Source: Aquibacillus albus
Lineage (GTDB): Bacteria; Bacillota; Bacilli; Bacillales; Amphibacillaceae
Length of the DNA stretch: 64,000 nt
Assembly: GCF_016908325.1 (NCBI RefSeq)
Contig: NZ_JAFBDR010000020.1
Span: 18,121 to 82,120 of the forward strand
Direction of reading: 5' to 3'
The notes beneath the pieces are model-generated. The model ran no database searches. It saw only the letters and a program-made list of their open reading frames with translations, and had not been told where the DNA came from. The translations under genes and the position numbers were made by a program. Shown here in pieces: positions 50,541-60,053 of this stretch; the first letter of the stretch is position 1, and each line of letters begins with the position of its first letter.

Positions 50541-53168
50541 TTACCAGTTTTCCCAACGCCCTTCTTGGTTAACACTAGCAAGTCGAACCCATCCATTTTG
50601 AACCTTTTCTCGAAACGCGGAATCATTATTTAATAACCGTTCTACATATTTCCTAGGTGCTTGGATGACAATCAGCAGACGAAGAGGAGAATGGTAAGCC
50701 TCATGATCTGATTGCATGACGGATTGCCAAGGTAATCCGGCTAACAAGTCACTTGCATTTCCCTGCATAACACCGAGACCTGCTGTAACGGTTTGTGTTA
50801 CTTTATTTCCACTCCCATAATAATGAGGTGCTACTGTAGAAGCGTAATATTGCAGGTTAATCCACTGGGTTACCGTTCCTGGTCCAGCAATAATATTAGC
50901 CAAAAGCTCCCCACTTTCATCCTGCTTCCAATCATAATTATGAAGAAAAGCTCTACCTTCCAAGTCACAATTCTGCGTTAGTTCACGCTGTCCGATAATA
51001 AAAGATGCATTACGAGCTAATCCCCATTCTGGGCGTATCTCACTCCAATCTTCCGCAAATCGGTGTGCCTCAGCCTTCGGGTTTTTAAGTTTCGATTGAA
51101 AATTCGGTAATTGGGCTAGACGTTCTGCGTTTGCATTATGGCTTACTTTCGGCATAATCGCTTCGATACGATCAAACGCTTCTTTAGCAGCTTCAGAAAG
51201 TTCAGGAACATAAAGCCAATGTAGTTCATCCACTGTTGTTTGGTGCTGAGCAGCTGCGAAAACCGTGTCCGCAGGGATTTCAATTCCTTCAGTAGCAAGC
51301 ACTTCTCTTACCTTTGGAAGGTTGCATAAAGCAGCTAAAACCCTTGCATTGAACCCGCCTGCCGCTCCACCGCAGGCCCCGCAGTCAAGCGAGGCGGCAT
51401 ATGGATTGTTGATACTTTGACTACCATGTCCGCATATCACGACTAATGGTGCGAAATTCTCTGTCAGCCCCATCATTTTGAGAGCTTGACGCGCATAGTT
51501 CACTTTTTCTTCTTCAGAAAAACCAACAGGTATCTCTGCTTCTTGGTCATGAACATAATTAAGCGACAGTTTTGTATCAGGTTTGCGTAACCAATTCTCA
51601 CGTAAATTACGAATGAAACGATCTGCTTTTCTTGGCACAAAGCTCCGTGTAACCATTCGCAGACTAAGCCATGGTCCACTTATCTCAGGTAAAAGTAAGC
51701 TCGCAAGTACATTCTGTTTCATCGTATTAAATGTACGGCCCAATGAATCAACTGCCTGCTTGCGTTGTTGGTAAGATTTAAGTTCATTTTCATCTGCGGA
51801 CTCTTTTATTTTATGATTAGGCTTTAGTATAACCGGTAAAGAAGGATGGCTGTGATTACTGCCAAGTTCACTCGTTGCAATCGGTAAGCCGAAGAAACCA
51901 GCAATTCCAATCGTTTCAAGTGGACCTTCTTTTTCCAGTTGACGGCGAAAAGGTTCTGATCGTACATCAATACAGAATGCTAACTGAGCTAATGCAGATT
52001 TTTTATTGTTAGTCGCACGATGCTTAGAAGTGATTTTCTCACTTAATCGATCTGTATTTGTTTGTTCCCAAGCTTCAAGCCAAATTTTCCTGCGAACCCT
52101 CTCATCAAACTGATAGGCAAATGTTAAATATTCGTTTTGTTTAGCGGGAGACATCTGTGAAAATTCTTCAATTGAAAGGTCCCCCCAATGGATCCAAGAT
52201 GCTAAAAGAGAAGTAATTGAAACTTTTTTCTCCAATCGTTTATTGTTCAAAGGTAAATATGGTTTTATGAGAGCATATTCCATGGAAATTCGAACTGCTA
52301 GATATTCTGTTAGGAGTGCATGTTCATGGCTTGATTGTTGGGATCGCCAAAGCATCATTCCGGACCACCCAGGTAAGGAAAGCAAATGACCTTCAAGATA
52401 AGTCTGTATCTCTGATTCAGGGATTTCCATTGAGATTAACGCTTGTTTCAAAGCCATATGAGCCTCTTGCGGCCAATTTTTTAAACATTGACGCTGATTT
52501 TTACGAAGTGCCGGATCATGTTGAATGAGACGGTGCCATGCATGATAGAAACCTTTCTCACGATTTGGCATTGTCCAACCTGCCTGAGATTCATCAAGGT
52601 ATAATTTACACCACTTGATGACATGATGATCGAGAATATGGACGAACCCTTCACCTTCTTGATTCTCTATATACGAACTTATTGGTTGCATGGAAAAATT
52701 CTCGACACGATCCGTATGCAGTCCACTAATTTCCTCTTCCAATTTTTTCAGCTCATGTGATGATAACAGGTTAGAAGGTAATGTATCTAATTTTAGTGCA
52801 GCACGACAAAATCGTTCTGCTACGTCCCGTGGGATATGAAGGGAATGTGAATCAAGCCAACGCTGCAGCTCTATATTCACAAAAGCTTCATCAATCTCCC
52901 CTTTATTCTTTGCCGAAAGGATCATGGAAGCACTGGGATATATATCAACATCACGAGTATTTTTTAACCAACTTGCTACCTGTTCAAAAGATTGCTTTTC
53001 AAGTCCCATCCATGGGTTACGTGCTGCAAACGTAGAAATAGGCCATAGTGGCGCAATAACCCGACTAGCTGATTCAACTAAATCATTCATATCCCTTTGT
53101 TGAACATCTTTATTTGTATCCTTCTTTTTTAATTTTCTTTTCGTCAATACGGATGTTACGCTCATCAC
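50541..53168 (-). CDS. dabA: DabA, inorganic carbon transporter catalytic subunit (DUF2309)
   Basis: 875 residues. DabA is a beta-carbonic-anhydrase-like protein that, with membrane partner DabB, converts CO2 to bicarbonate vectorially. Zinc-site landmarks are AFCIDVRSEPFRRQLE (Cys and Asp), the His-Gly of VVICGHGSQSINNPYAASLD and DCGACGGAAGGFNARVLA with its Cys. Length is in the lower usual range. It overlaps dabB by 4 bases (ATGA). Confidence 0.94.
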   Translation of the reverse strand: MMSVTSVLTKRKLKKKDTNKDVQQRDMNDLVESASRVIAPLWPISTFAARNPWMGLEKQSFEQVASWLKNTRDVDIYPSASMILSAKNKGEIDEAFVNIELQRWLDSHSLHIPRDVAERFCRAALKLDTLPSNLLSSHELKKLEEEISGLHTDRVENFSMQPISSYIENQEGEGFVHILDHHVIKWCKLYLDESQAGWTMPNREKGFYHAWHRLIQHDPALRKNQRQCLKNWPQEAHMALKQALISMEIPESEIQTYLEGHLLSLPGWSGMMLWRSQQSSHEHALLTEYLAVRISMEYALIKPYLPLNNKRLEKKVSITSLLASWIHWGDLSIEEFSQMSPAKQNEYLTFAYQFDERVRRKIWLEAWEQTNTDRLSEKITSKHRATNNKKSALAQLAFCIDVRSEPFRRQLEKEGPLETIGIAGFFGLPIATSELGSNHSHPSLPVILKPNHKIKESADENELKSYQQRKQAVDSLGRTFNTMKQNVLASLLLPEISGPWLSLRMVTRSFVPRKADRFIRNLRENWLRKPDTKLSLNYVHDQEAEIPVGFSEEEKVNYARQALKMMGLTENFAPLVVICGHGSQSINNPYAASLDCGACGGAAGGFNARVLAALCNLPKVREVLATEGIEIPADTVFAAAQHQTTVDELHWLYVPELSEAAKEAFDRIEAIMPKVSHNANAERLAQLPNFQSKLKNPKAEAHRFAEDWSEIRPEWGLARNASFIIGQRELTQNCDLEGRAFLHNYDWKQDESGELLANIIAGPGTVTQWINLQYYASTVAPHYYGSGNKVTQTVTAGLGVMQGNASDLLAGLPWQSVMQSDHEAYHSPLRLLIVIQAPRKYVERLLNNDSAFREKVQNGWVRLASVNQEGRWENW

Positions 53169-54697
53169 TGATTACCTCCTTGTGATAAAAATTGTTTAAG
53201 GTAGTTTGGATGACTTTCTACTGATTTAGTTTTTGCTTCACCTAGTCGTACTAACCAAAGATAGAGAACTGCGAAGGAAACAGATGAACGATTACGAGCA
53301 ATCCACGTACCTACAGTATTACCAAATACTAAGAGACATACGACAATGATGACAACTGACATTGGAGGTTGAACACTTTGATAAACAGTTGTATTTAACC
53401 ACTCATAGAAAAGATTATGAATGATAAAATAAACGATGGCACATCCTCCTAAAAATGAAAAGCCAGCAATTCGACCAATTCTCCCTTCGCCATAAGCGAC
53501 GAGATGTGTCCAAGAAATCGATAAGGACCACCCTAAGATTAGCGCACTAATCAATTGATATCCCTCACCAGGAGCTGTGAACCAAAAAGCAATTCCGACA
53601 AGTAAGCCTAATGTCCGACCAGCGATAATCCATAAATAGGATGGCCTTTTAGAAACACGATACGATACTTCGGAGCGACGTACTGCCGAACCAGCCTGTA
53701 AAAACAGTGTAGCTTTGAATAAACCATGTAAAACAAGATGAATAATGGCTGCTATATACGCACCTAATGCACACTGAATGAGCATAAACCCCATTTGTCC
53801 AATCGTGGAGCCTACTAACTGTCGTTTATAGTCAACCTGGACTATACTAATTCCAGATCCAATCAATACAGAAATACTTGCTAAAATTAGCAAAATAATC
53901 GAAGCAATATCCCCATTAAAAAGAGGTGAAAATCGAGTTAGCATAATCCCTCCTGCATTTACTAAACCTGCGTGCATAATCGCAGAAACAGGAGTCGGAG
54001 CAACAACAGACTCTGTCAGCCACCGTTGGAAAGGCCACTGGGCTGCTGGAATTATCACTGCTAATACAATCAATAAATTAATCCCTGTTCTGTCCCATGC
54101 TCCAAGTTGAGCTAAACTTTCATTGGTTAAAGCTAACGATAACTGCCATTGTCCAGTAACTTGAAAAAGCCAAATTATCGCAACTAACAGAGCAACCCAA
54201 CTTAAGGTAAATAAGCGACTAGAAACCTTGGCTGCTTCACTAGCTACTTTCCATCCATTGTTTATCCTTATAAGAAAAATCAATCCGATAAGCGTTGCTC
54301 CCCAACAAATGACCATCAAGCGGAGGTCACCGCTTAACCATGCAATAGATGCAAAACCTGTAGTGAATGTAAAAAGCGTAAAATACTTGCGATAAGAGCG
54401 ATCTCCCATTAAGTAACGTACGGAAAAACGCTGAATGATTAATCCAATTAAAAGTACAAAGAAAGCCATTAACCAAGCTAAGGTATCTAAGTACCAAGGC
54501 CCAACAACTTCATTTACATTGGTATTAGCGAGAGCCAATAAGGAAACCAATGGAGGCAAAGCAACGATGCCAATATGAATACGAACAAAACTCAATGGTA
54601 CTCGTGGATGTAAAAACAATAGTCCACTTAAACCAGAAGCAATAAGCGAAATAAAAAATAATGTTAACAATGATGACAAACCTAGCGAATCGAACAC
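53165..54697 (-). CDS. dabB: DabB, NuoL/MrpA-like membrane subunit of the Dab transporter
   Basis: 510 residues from GTG 54697, chosen because GAGGGGAG is 8 bases upstream; ATG 54715 would overlap that site. About 13 membrane helices with proton-channel motifs of the NuoL family (TESVVAPTPVSAIMHAGLVN, the Lys of HGLFKATLFLQAG). It anchors DabA and couples bicarbonate formation to ion flow. First gene of the operon. Confidence 0.93.
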   Translation of the reverse strand: MFDSLGLSSLLTLFFISLIASGLSGLLFLHPRVPLSFVRIHIGIVALPPLVSLLALANTNVNEVVGPWYLDTLAWLMAFFVLLIGLIIQRFSVRYLMGDRSYRKYFTLFTFTTGFASIAWLSGDLRLMVICWGATLIGLIFLIRINNGWKVASEAAKVSSRLFTLSWVALLVAIIWLFQVTGQWQLSLALTNESLAQLGAWDRTGINLLIVLAVIIPAAQWPFQRWLTESVVAPTPVSAIMHAGLVNAGGIMLTRFSPLFNGDIASIILLILASISVLIGSGISIVQVDYKRQLVGSTIGQMGFMLIQCALGAYIAAIIHLVLHGLFKATLFLQAGSAVRRSEVSYRVSKRPSYLWIIAGRTLGLLVGIAFWFTAPGEGYQLISALILGWSLSISWTHLVAYGEGRIGRIAGFSFLGGCAIVYFIIHNLFYEWLNTTVYQSVQPPMSVVIIVVCLLVFGNTVGTWIARNRSSVSFAVLYLWLVRLGEAKTKSVESHPNYLKQFLSQGGNQ

Positions 54698-54833
54698 AAA
54701 GCATTCTCCCCTCAAAATGATGTTACGTATAAAAATTTTTAAAAAAAGGGTATTTCATATATCTTTCTATAAAGTCATCTATTTTATTAGCTACATTACG
54801 GACTTTTGAATAAATGTGTATTTACTCAATAAA

Positions 54834-54899
54834 AAAACCGACAACTTCAAAACTTCAATGATGATTTAAAATCATTGAAGCTTGAGAATTGTCGGTTTT
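54834..54899 (-). terminator. Long perfect hairpin in the dabBA leader, possible attenuator
   Basis: AAAACCGACAA (54834-54844) pairs with TTGTCGGTTTT (54889-54899), with inner arms CTTCAATGAT and ATCATTGAAG. On the minus strand it is followed by TTTTTTTATT, a good terminator. It lies about 135 bases upstream of the dabB start and downstream of the only clear promoter. Confidence 0.8.
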
Positions 54900-55155
54900 A
54901 CTTCAACTAACTTCAGTAAGTTTTTTGAAGAACTACCTTTTAAAGTAAAAATTAATTATGTTTATATTCCTCTTCTTAAAAAATCCGTCTAATTGAACAC
55001 CTTAGATTGTTAAAGATACCGATTTTCGTACCTTTTCTATCCTTGTATTTTTAAAGCTTTTTCATTCAATCAATATAAAATATTAAAAGAATGCTAAAGC
55101 CCAAATTATTTAAGAAGTTAAATATAAACATCTGTCGAATATTATATTATACACA

Positions 55156-55184
55156 ACTATATATCAAATTATAAAATTTGTCAA
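55156..55184 (-). promoter_or_regulatory. Probable sigma-A promoter for dabBA
   Basis: On the minus strand TTGACA (complement of 55179-55184), 17 bases, TATAGT (complement of 55156-55161). Transcription would start near 55149 and give a leader of about 450 bases before dabB, containing the terminator-like hairpin. Confidence 0.7.
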
Positions 55185-55698
55185 AAAAAATTCTTGACTT
55201 ATTGCCCCCTAGTTCCCTAGGAAATATGTAATCAATAAACGGAAAAATAATCATCATTCATGAGTATTTTATTAGGTTGTTTTTTTATAGTAAGAGTAGC
55301 AAACACATAACAATGTAAACTTTAGGTAAAGAAATATATAACATATTGCATGGAAAATAAAAACAATTTAGACTTAAAACCGAAAATCGATATTGCATTT
55401 CGATAGTGAAAGTCGATTGAGAAAGGAGTAGTTAATTGGACAATAAGGTATTACGCAAGCTTTTTCTAGGTTTTATCATTACAGGCGAGAAGACCCCATC
55501 CTCAAGGAGTGAGAAGGGCGCTAGCCCAATGAGTAGGGTGGGGATGAATCGCCTTCGGACAAGGGATAGCTTTAGCTATCTCCATTGTCCGACTGTTTAA
55601 CTCGGTTCCTAGTCCTAAGTCAATTTTAATTAAACCGAACAAATGTTTGTGTTTTTGTAAGCTGTATTGTATAATGAATAGAGAGGGAGGTGAATGTA

Positions 55699-56817
55699 TT
55701 GCTTGTCCATAGGGCTTATAAATTCAGAATCTATCCTAACAAAGTTCAAACGAAATTAATCAACCGAACCATTGGTTGTTCTCGTTTTGTATTCAATCAC
55801 TTTTTGGAAAAATGGAGAACTACCTATCTAAAAACTGGAAAAGGTATGACCTACAAAACGTGTTCTTCCCAATTAACCCATCTCAAAAAAGAATTGGATT
55901 GGTTAAAAGAAGTGGATAGCATTGCCCTTCAAACCTCACTTAAAAACCTTTCCAATTCGTATGCTCGATTCTTCAGAAAACAGTCGAAAGCCCCGCGTTT
56001 CAAGTCCAAAAAAAACAAGGTCCAATCCTACACCACAAAATACACGAACGATAATATCGCGATTGTTGCGAACAAAATCAAACTACCAAAACTCGGACTT
56101 GTTTCATTTTCTAAAAGTCGCGAAGTGGATGGTCGGATTATCCATGCTACGATTAGACGTCATCCAAGTGGCAAATTCTTTGTATCTATCCTTGTTGAAA
56201 CAGATATAGATCCATTACACAAAACAAACTTATCTGTTGGTATTGATGTCGGATTGAAAGACTTCGCCGTTCTTTCCAACGGAAGCATCTACAAGAACCC
56301 GAGGTTTTTTAGCACCTTAGAAAAGAAACTTGTAAAAGCGCAAGCGACATTGGCAAGACGTAAGAAAGGTTCTTCTAACTGGCATAAACAACGAATCAAG
56401 ATTGCACGAATTCACGAAAAAATAACCAATATAAGAAAAGATTACTTGCACAAAATTTCTTTCCATATTGTCAAAAACCACGACATTATTGGTATAGAAG
56501 ATTTGCAAGTATCGAATATGTTAAAGAATCATAAATTAGCAAAAGCCATTAGTGACGCGAGTTGGTCCATGTTTCGTATCATGCTAGCGTATAAGGCAAA
56601 ATGGTATGGAAAACAGGTTGTCATGGTCTCTAAAAACTTTCCTTCAAGCCAACTTTGCTCTAGTTGCGGCTATCAAAATAAAGATATGAAGAATCTTGCG
56701 TTACGTGAGTGGGATTGTCCATGTGGTGCACACCACGACAGGGACATGAACGCAAGCATAAATATTAAAAAGGAAGCAATAAGAATTCTAACCGTAGGTC
56801 CTACGGGGTTAGCCTAA
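55699..56817 (+). CDS. tnpB: TnpB RNA-guided endonuclease
   Basis: 372 residues from TTG 55699; GGGAGGTG lies 5-8 bases upstream, making the GTG at 55690 unlikely. N-terminal [11 protein letters not shown] and the RuvC triad are complete: Asp in [11 protein letters not shown], Glu in [10 protein letters not shown], Asp in [10 protein letters not shown]. The zinc finger is CSSCGYQN and CPCGAHHD. It appears intact. TnpB uses an RNA from the element's right end to cut DNA next to the element's target motif and so preserves the element at its site. Confidence 0.93.
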   Translation: MLVHRAYKFRIYPNKVQTKLINRTIGCSRFVFNHFLEKWRTTYLKTGKGMTYKTCSSQLTHLKKELDWLKEVDSIALQTSLKNLSNSYARFFRKQSKAPRFKSKKNKVQSYTTKYTNDNIAIVANKIKLPKLGLVSFSKSREVDGRIIHATIRRHPSGKFFVSILVETDIDPLHKTNLSVGIDVGLKDFAVLSNGSIYKNPRFFSTLEKKLVKAQATLARRKKGSSNWHKQRIKIARIHEKITNIRKDYLHKISFHIVKNHDIIGIEDLQVSNMLKNHKLAKAISDASWSMFRIMLAYKAKWYGKQVVMVSKNFPSSQLCSSCGYQNKDMKNLALREWDCPCGAHHDRDMNASINIKKEAIRILTVGPTGLA

Positions 56818-56901
56818 TCAAAACCGACTGTTGGGTTGGTGTTCTTAGGAATCTCCCACTTCAAACAGACCGTAAGGTCGTTAAGTGGCGAGAGGGTTCA
56901 A
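56760..56901 (+). ncRNA. Predicted omega/reRNA scaffold of the TnpB element
   Basis: The 3' end of tnpB and the right end contain nested stems (CCGTAGGTCCTACGG, CCACTT and AAGTGG, GACCGTAAGGTC). In TnpB systems this region is the guide RNA scaffold and the next bases are the guide; here the guide would begin TCATATTCACATCTTGC at 56902, i.e. padR itself. Boundaries are approximate. Confidence 0.7.
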
Positions 56902-57182
56902 TCATATTCACATCTTGCACCATGCGAAAGAAGAATCCATATACGGATCTTGGATGCTTGAAGAATTGCATGAACATGGCTATGAAATGAGTGCTGGTAC
57001 GCTTTATCCCATTCTTCATGGAATGGAAAAAGATGGGCTTCTTAATAAAAGTGAAGTGAATGTTCATGGAAAGATAAGAAAGTATTATCGAGCTACTGAT
57101 AAGGGTGAAGAAGTTCTTGAAGAAGCAAGAGCAAAAGCCTATGAGTTATTTAAAGAGATTAAATAAAAGGGAGGGTACTTCT

Positions 57183-58388
57183 ATGTCTCAAAGTAATAAA
57201 ACAAAATTTCAGACACTTATTGAAATATTATTCACTTCTACAAAATTAGGATTAACTTCATTTGGAGGTCCGGTCGCTCATTTAGCTTATTTTAAAGACG
57301 AATATATTGATCGTCGGAAATGGTTAAATGATCGAACGTATGCGGATATTATTGCTATTTGTCAATTCCTTCCTGGTCCAGCTAGTAGTCAGGTGGGGAT
57401 CTCAATTGGTATGTTGCGGGGAGGTTTGCTTGGAGGACTTATCTCATGGTTTGGATTCACCGTACCATCGATTATTGTATTGATTGTTTTTGCACTAATG
57501 TATCAGACATTTTCTTTAGATGATGCTGGTTTCATACATAGTTTGAAAATCGTTGCTGCAGCTGTTGTTCTTCATGCACTAATAGGATTAGGAAAAAAAT
57601 TAACACCCGATAGATCTCGATTAGCGATAGCTATAGTAGCTGCTAGTATCATGTTGTTATATCCATCGGCATGGATGCAGATATTGATTATTTTAGGTGC
57701 TGGTTTGATAGGGTTAAAATTATTCACTGATAAAGCCGAGTCAAAAGTTCAGCCTTTTTCCGTTAATATTTCAAAAAAGCTTGGATTGACTTCCTTAGGT
57801 ATTTTAATTAGTTTACTTATAATATTGCCGATTTTAAATAGACTTTCAGACAATCCTTTACTAACTATTTTTGATACCTTTTTTAGAGTTGGATCGTTAG
57901 TATTTGGTGGGGGACATGTCGTATTACCAATGATTGAGCGCGAAGTGGTGCCTACAGGTTTATTAACAGCCAATGAATTTTTAGCCGGATATGGTATGGC
58001 ACAAGCTGTACCCGGTCCATTATTTACTTTTTCCAGTTATCTTGGAACGATGATGGAAGGCGTAACTGGAGCTATTGTAGCAACGGTTGCAATATTTCTA
58101 CCTTCCTTTTTACTCATTATTGCTGCTTTGCCGTTTCTAAATGAATTACGTAAGCGGCCAACTTTTCAAGGTATATTAATGGGGGTCAATGCTAGTGTCG
58201 TTGGTATTTTACTAGCTGCATTTTATGACCCAGTGATAAGCAGCTCTATTTTCAGTACAGCTGACTTTGCCTTAGGAGTTATATTATTTGGGTTGTTAAA
58301 TATTTGGAAAGTACCTGCGTGGTTCATTGTTATATTAGGTGTTGTAGGTGGGTATATTCTGCAGTTTATTACGCTAGGGTTACAGTGA
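57183..58388 (+). CDS. chrA: ChrA chromate transporter
   Basis: 401 residues from ATG 57183 after AAGGGAGGG. Two homologous CHR halves: LTSFGGPVAHLAYFKDEYI in the first and VFGGGHVVLPMIEREVV in the second, each with FLPGPASSQVG- or AVPGPLFTFSS-type motifs. ChrA expels chromate by proton or sulfate-coupled export. It is paired with the interrupted padR. Its stop TGA (58386-58388) lies inside a type A repeat (CAG-TGA-C), so the natural C-terminus may have been replaced. Confidence 0.93.
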   Translation: MSQSNKTKFQTLIEILFTSTKLGLTSFGGPVAHLAYFKDEYIDRRKWLNDRTYADIIAICQFLPGPASSQVGISIGMLRGGLLGGLISWFGFTVPSIIVLIVFALMYQTFSLDDAGFIHSLKIVAAAVVLHALIGLGKKLTPDRSRLAIAIVAASIMLLYPSAWMQILIILGAGLIGLKLFTDKAESKVQPFSVNISKKLGLTSLGILISLLIILPILNRLSDNPLLTIFDTFFRVGSLVFGGGHVVLPMIEREVVPTGLLTANEFLAGYGMAQAVPGPLFTFSSYLGTMMEGVTGAIVATVAIFLPSFLLIIAALPFLNELRKRPTFQGILMGVNASVVGILLAAFYDPVISSSIFSTADFALGVILFGLLNIWKVPAWFIVILGVVGGYILQFITLGLQ

Positions 58389-58407
58389 CGTCCCGGATTT
58401 TGTCGAA
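58379..58407 (+). repeat. Dispersed repeat, type A, overlapping the end of chrA
   Basis: GTTACAGTGAC, GT, then CCCGGATTTTGTCGAA. It provides the last two codons and stop of chrA. The long 3' flank (GGTGAATGGTT, CTTTCGGAAAAACATATTAG) is shared with 49667. Confidence 0.93.
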
Positions 58408-58480
58408 ATTGGCAAGGTGAATGGTTGTGCGTGAAATTTTGCCTTTTTTCTTTCGGAAAAACATATTAGAAAAATGCAAT

Positions 58481-58548
58481 TTCGCAACGTTAAGGATGTT
58501 GAAAGATAAAAAGTCTAACGCCTCCGCATTTTAAGCAAGGCATTAGAC
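58481..58548 (+). repeat. Repeated hairpin segment shared with about 4582-4660
   Basis: AACGTTAAGGATGTTGAAAG, then AGTCTAACGCCT and AGGCATTAGACT, a likely terminator for chrA. Confidence 0.7.
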
Positions 58549-58666
58549 TAATGATAATAATTGCACCTCGGTTGTGGACTACCAATTTTCTTTTAAACAG
58601 TATCTTTGTGCTGTGCAGGAATGCTTTGTTTTGTTAAAAATAAGCACCCCAATAGTGAAGAATGTA

Positions 58667-59122
58667 TCACTTATAGTTTCGTACTAATTCCATAATCCCC
58701 CGTATAAAAATCATTACTAAAAATACACTGCTAAACGTATGAAGCCATGTCCAAGTATAATATTCAATTAAGTCAGTGAATTTTTCAATAATAACCTCCA
58801 AAGCTGTTATAGTTGTGGTATAGAGCAAGGTTTGAATAATAATACCCGATAATCTGGAATGATAAGTTGTCTGATAATAATATATACATAAAACTGGAAA
58901 AATGAGGTATTCAAATAAAATACTAGCATCAAAATAATTTGGTAAAAATCTTACTGGATATTCCAACATTTTTTTCTCCACAACGATTATACCAATAAAT
59001 GTTGAAAAATAAGCTTTCATAAAGAAAATAAGCAACCAATGTGTAGTAGGTGGCTTTCTAAGGCTTAAAATGAGTAAAATTACAACGAGAAATAAAAGTC
59101 CCCAAAGAATATATCTATCCAT
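58667..59122 (-). CDS. CBO0543-family membrane protein
   Basis: 151 residues with about five membrane segments. THWLLIFFMKAYFSTFIGII, YPVRFLPNYFDASILFEY and the C-terminal YTWTWLHTFSSVF fit the CBO0543 family common in Bacillaceae, with unknown function. It is a single-gene island between repeats at 58379 and 59182. Confidence 0.85.
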   Translation of the reverse strand: MDRYILWGLLFLVVILLILSLRKPPTTHWLLIFFMKAYFSTFIGIIVVEKKMLEYPVRFLPNYFDASILFEYLIFPVLCIYYYQTTYHSRLSGIIIQTLLYTTTITALEVIIEKFTDLIEYYTWTWLHTFSSVFLVMIFIRGIMELVRNYK

Positions 59123-59181
59123 AATAAATTATTATTTCAAAACATTGCATTTTCTATCCAAGTAACCTGCTAATTAGGTAT

Positions 59182-59209
59182 GTCACAGTGACACACCGGA
59201 ATATGACAG
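59182..59209 (+). repeat. Dispersed repeat, type A, tail altered
   Basis: GTCACAGTGAC, AC, ACCGGAATATGACAG. A short relic frame (MTDKEYYEVDWGQKARVRLA) begins in its tail and ends at about 59300. Confidence 0.85.
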
Positions 59210-59408
59210 ATAAAGAATATTATGAAGTTGATTGGGGGCAAAAAGCCAGAGTACGACTTGCAGAAATGAAACCATTTAAATTAACCCCAAACTCGTAATT
59301 ACTTGGAGGACAAGTTAAAAAAACAGGGAAAGGAACCTTCTTTTAATTCTGAATAAAATCCACATTATTAGATCACAATAATGGTTGTAGGAAGGAAAAA
59401 AAGAAATA

Positions 59409-59589
59409 AATGAGGTGTCAGTGAAACGCAACTTGGATAAACTTTAACCATAAAAAGTTAAGGTAAGAATCACAGACTTCATACAAATGAGGTGTTGGTG
59501 ATCGACAACAAGTGAAGGTAGAAAACCATTAGCAAAACCTTTTAAATGAGGTGTTAGCAATGGATAATGTTACAGAATGTTTTAAGTAA
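59409..59589 (+). other. Three RBS-like units each followed by a mini-ORF
   Basis: AAATGAGGTGT occurs at about 59408, 59485 and 59544. Each is followed at RBS spacing by a short frame: GTG with 8 codons (VKRNLDKL), GTG with 5 codons (VIDNK) and ATG with 9 codons (MDNVTECFK). A terminator follows at 59625. They may be upstream peptides or decayed tandem gene starts. Confidence 0.45.
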
Positions 59590-59624
59590 CGCACCAAAAA
59601 GTATTTCACATCCTTCCTGTATAG

Positions 59625-59655
59625 GACAAGGGCCACAACGCGCCCTTGTCTTTTA
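59625..59655 (+). terminator. Intrinsic terminator before a repeat
   Basis: GACAAGGG and CCCTTGTC pair, followed by TTTTAT. The type A repeat starts 3 bases later. Confidence 0.75.
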
Positions 59656-59657
59656 TA

Positions 59658-59685
59658 GTACAGTGACGTCCCGGATTTTGTCGAA
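59658..59685 (+). repeat. Dispersed repeat, type A
   Basis: GTACAGTGAC, GT, then CCCGGATTTTGTCGAA. It is followed directly by a strong terminator. Confidence 0.92.
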
Positions 59686-59688
59686 TGG

Positions 59689-59737
59689 AAACGGAGGAAC
59701 TTTTTTGAGAAATCAAAGAAAGTTCCTCCGTTTTTTA
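59689..59737 (+). terminator. Strong intrinsic terminator next to the repeat
   Basis: AACGGAGGAACTTT and AAAGTTCCTCCG form a 12-bp or longer stem, followed by TTTTTT. Confidence 0.88.
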
Positions 59738-59906
59738 GTGGAAGTACTATATCATTTAAAGATAGAAACTATAGATTTGAGAATCAAAAATGTTATAGTT
59801 GTTATACAAATTTGATTGATTTTCGATAAAATCAGTCTTCTGTAAACAGCAATAAATCTTAAATTTTTCAACTCCACATCTCGTACGAAAAATAGGAGGC
59901 ATATTA

Positions 59907-60053
59907 ATGAACATTGAAATTTGGCCGAATAATGAAAAAACATTTTGGTATATAGGAAAAACTCATTTAGAAGTGATCAATATAAAAAGGAATAGCTCCT
60001 TCACAAGTACATTTATACAGCATACACACGGTTGGAAAGAGGGGAGAATGTGA
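59907..60053 (+). CDS. Small protein coupled to the FAD oxidoreductase
   Basis: 48 residues from ATG 59907 after AATAGGAGG. MNIEIWPNNEKTFWYIGKTH looks like the start of a small globular or truncated protein; I do not recognise it. Its last codon and stop (ATGTGA) overlap the GTG start of the next gene, so translation is coupled. Confidence 0.55.
   Translation: MNIEIWPNNEKTFWYIGKTHLEVINIKRNSSFTSTFIQHTHGWKEGRM

Larger units (their letters stand above)
55477..56901 (+). mobile_element. IS200/IS605-group element with tnpB only, inserted in padR
   Basis: It begins right after TTTAT (55472-55476) and ends at GGTTCAA (56901) without target duplication, as single-strand IS200/IS605 elements do. The left end is highly structured (GGGATAGCTTTAGCTATCTC; CCCATCCTC and GGGTGGGGATG). 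The right end carries CCACTTCAAACAGACC and GGTCGTTAAGTGG arms. No tnpA is present, so it depends on a TnpA elsewhere. Confidence 0.9.
55436..57166 (+). pseudogene. PadR-family regulator interrupted by a TnpB element
   Basis: TTG 55436 after AAAGGAG reads MDNKVLRKLFLGF up to 55476. The rest resumes at 56902 with IHIHILHHAKEESIYGSW, HGYEMSAGTLYPILHGMEK and the C-terminal helix. Joining 55436-55476 with 56902-57166 gives an exact frame of 101 residues with a standard PadR winged helix. The regulator precedes chrA by 16 bases and probably repressed it. A fragment starting inside the element (GTG 56885) could be made but lacks the first helix. Confidence 0.92.

Noticed and set aside
32382..54715. 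Many open frames opposite or inside long genes, such as 32382-32588 and 53781-type shadows of dab and GH127 genes
   Set aside because: They overlap strong family members in other frames and lack RBS or domains.
55690..55698. GTG 55690 as the TnpB start
   Set aside because: It overlaps the GGGAGGTG ribosome binding site; TTG 55699 is correctly spaced and gives the usual N-terminus.
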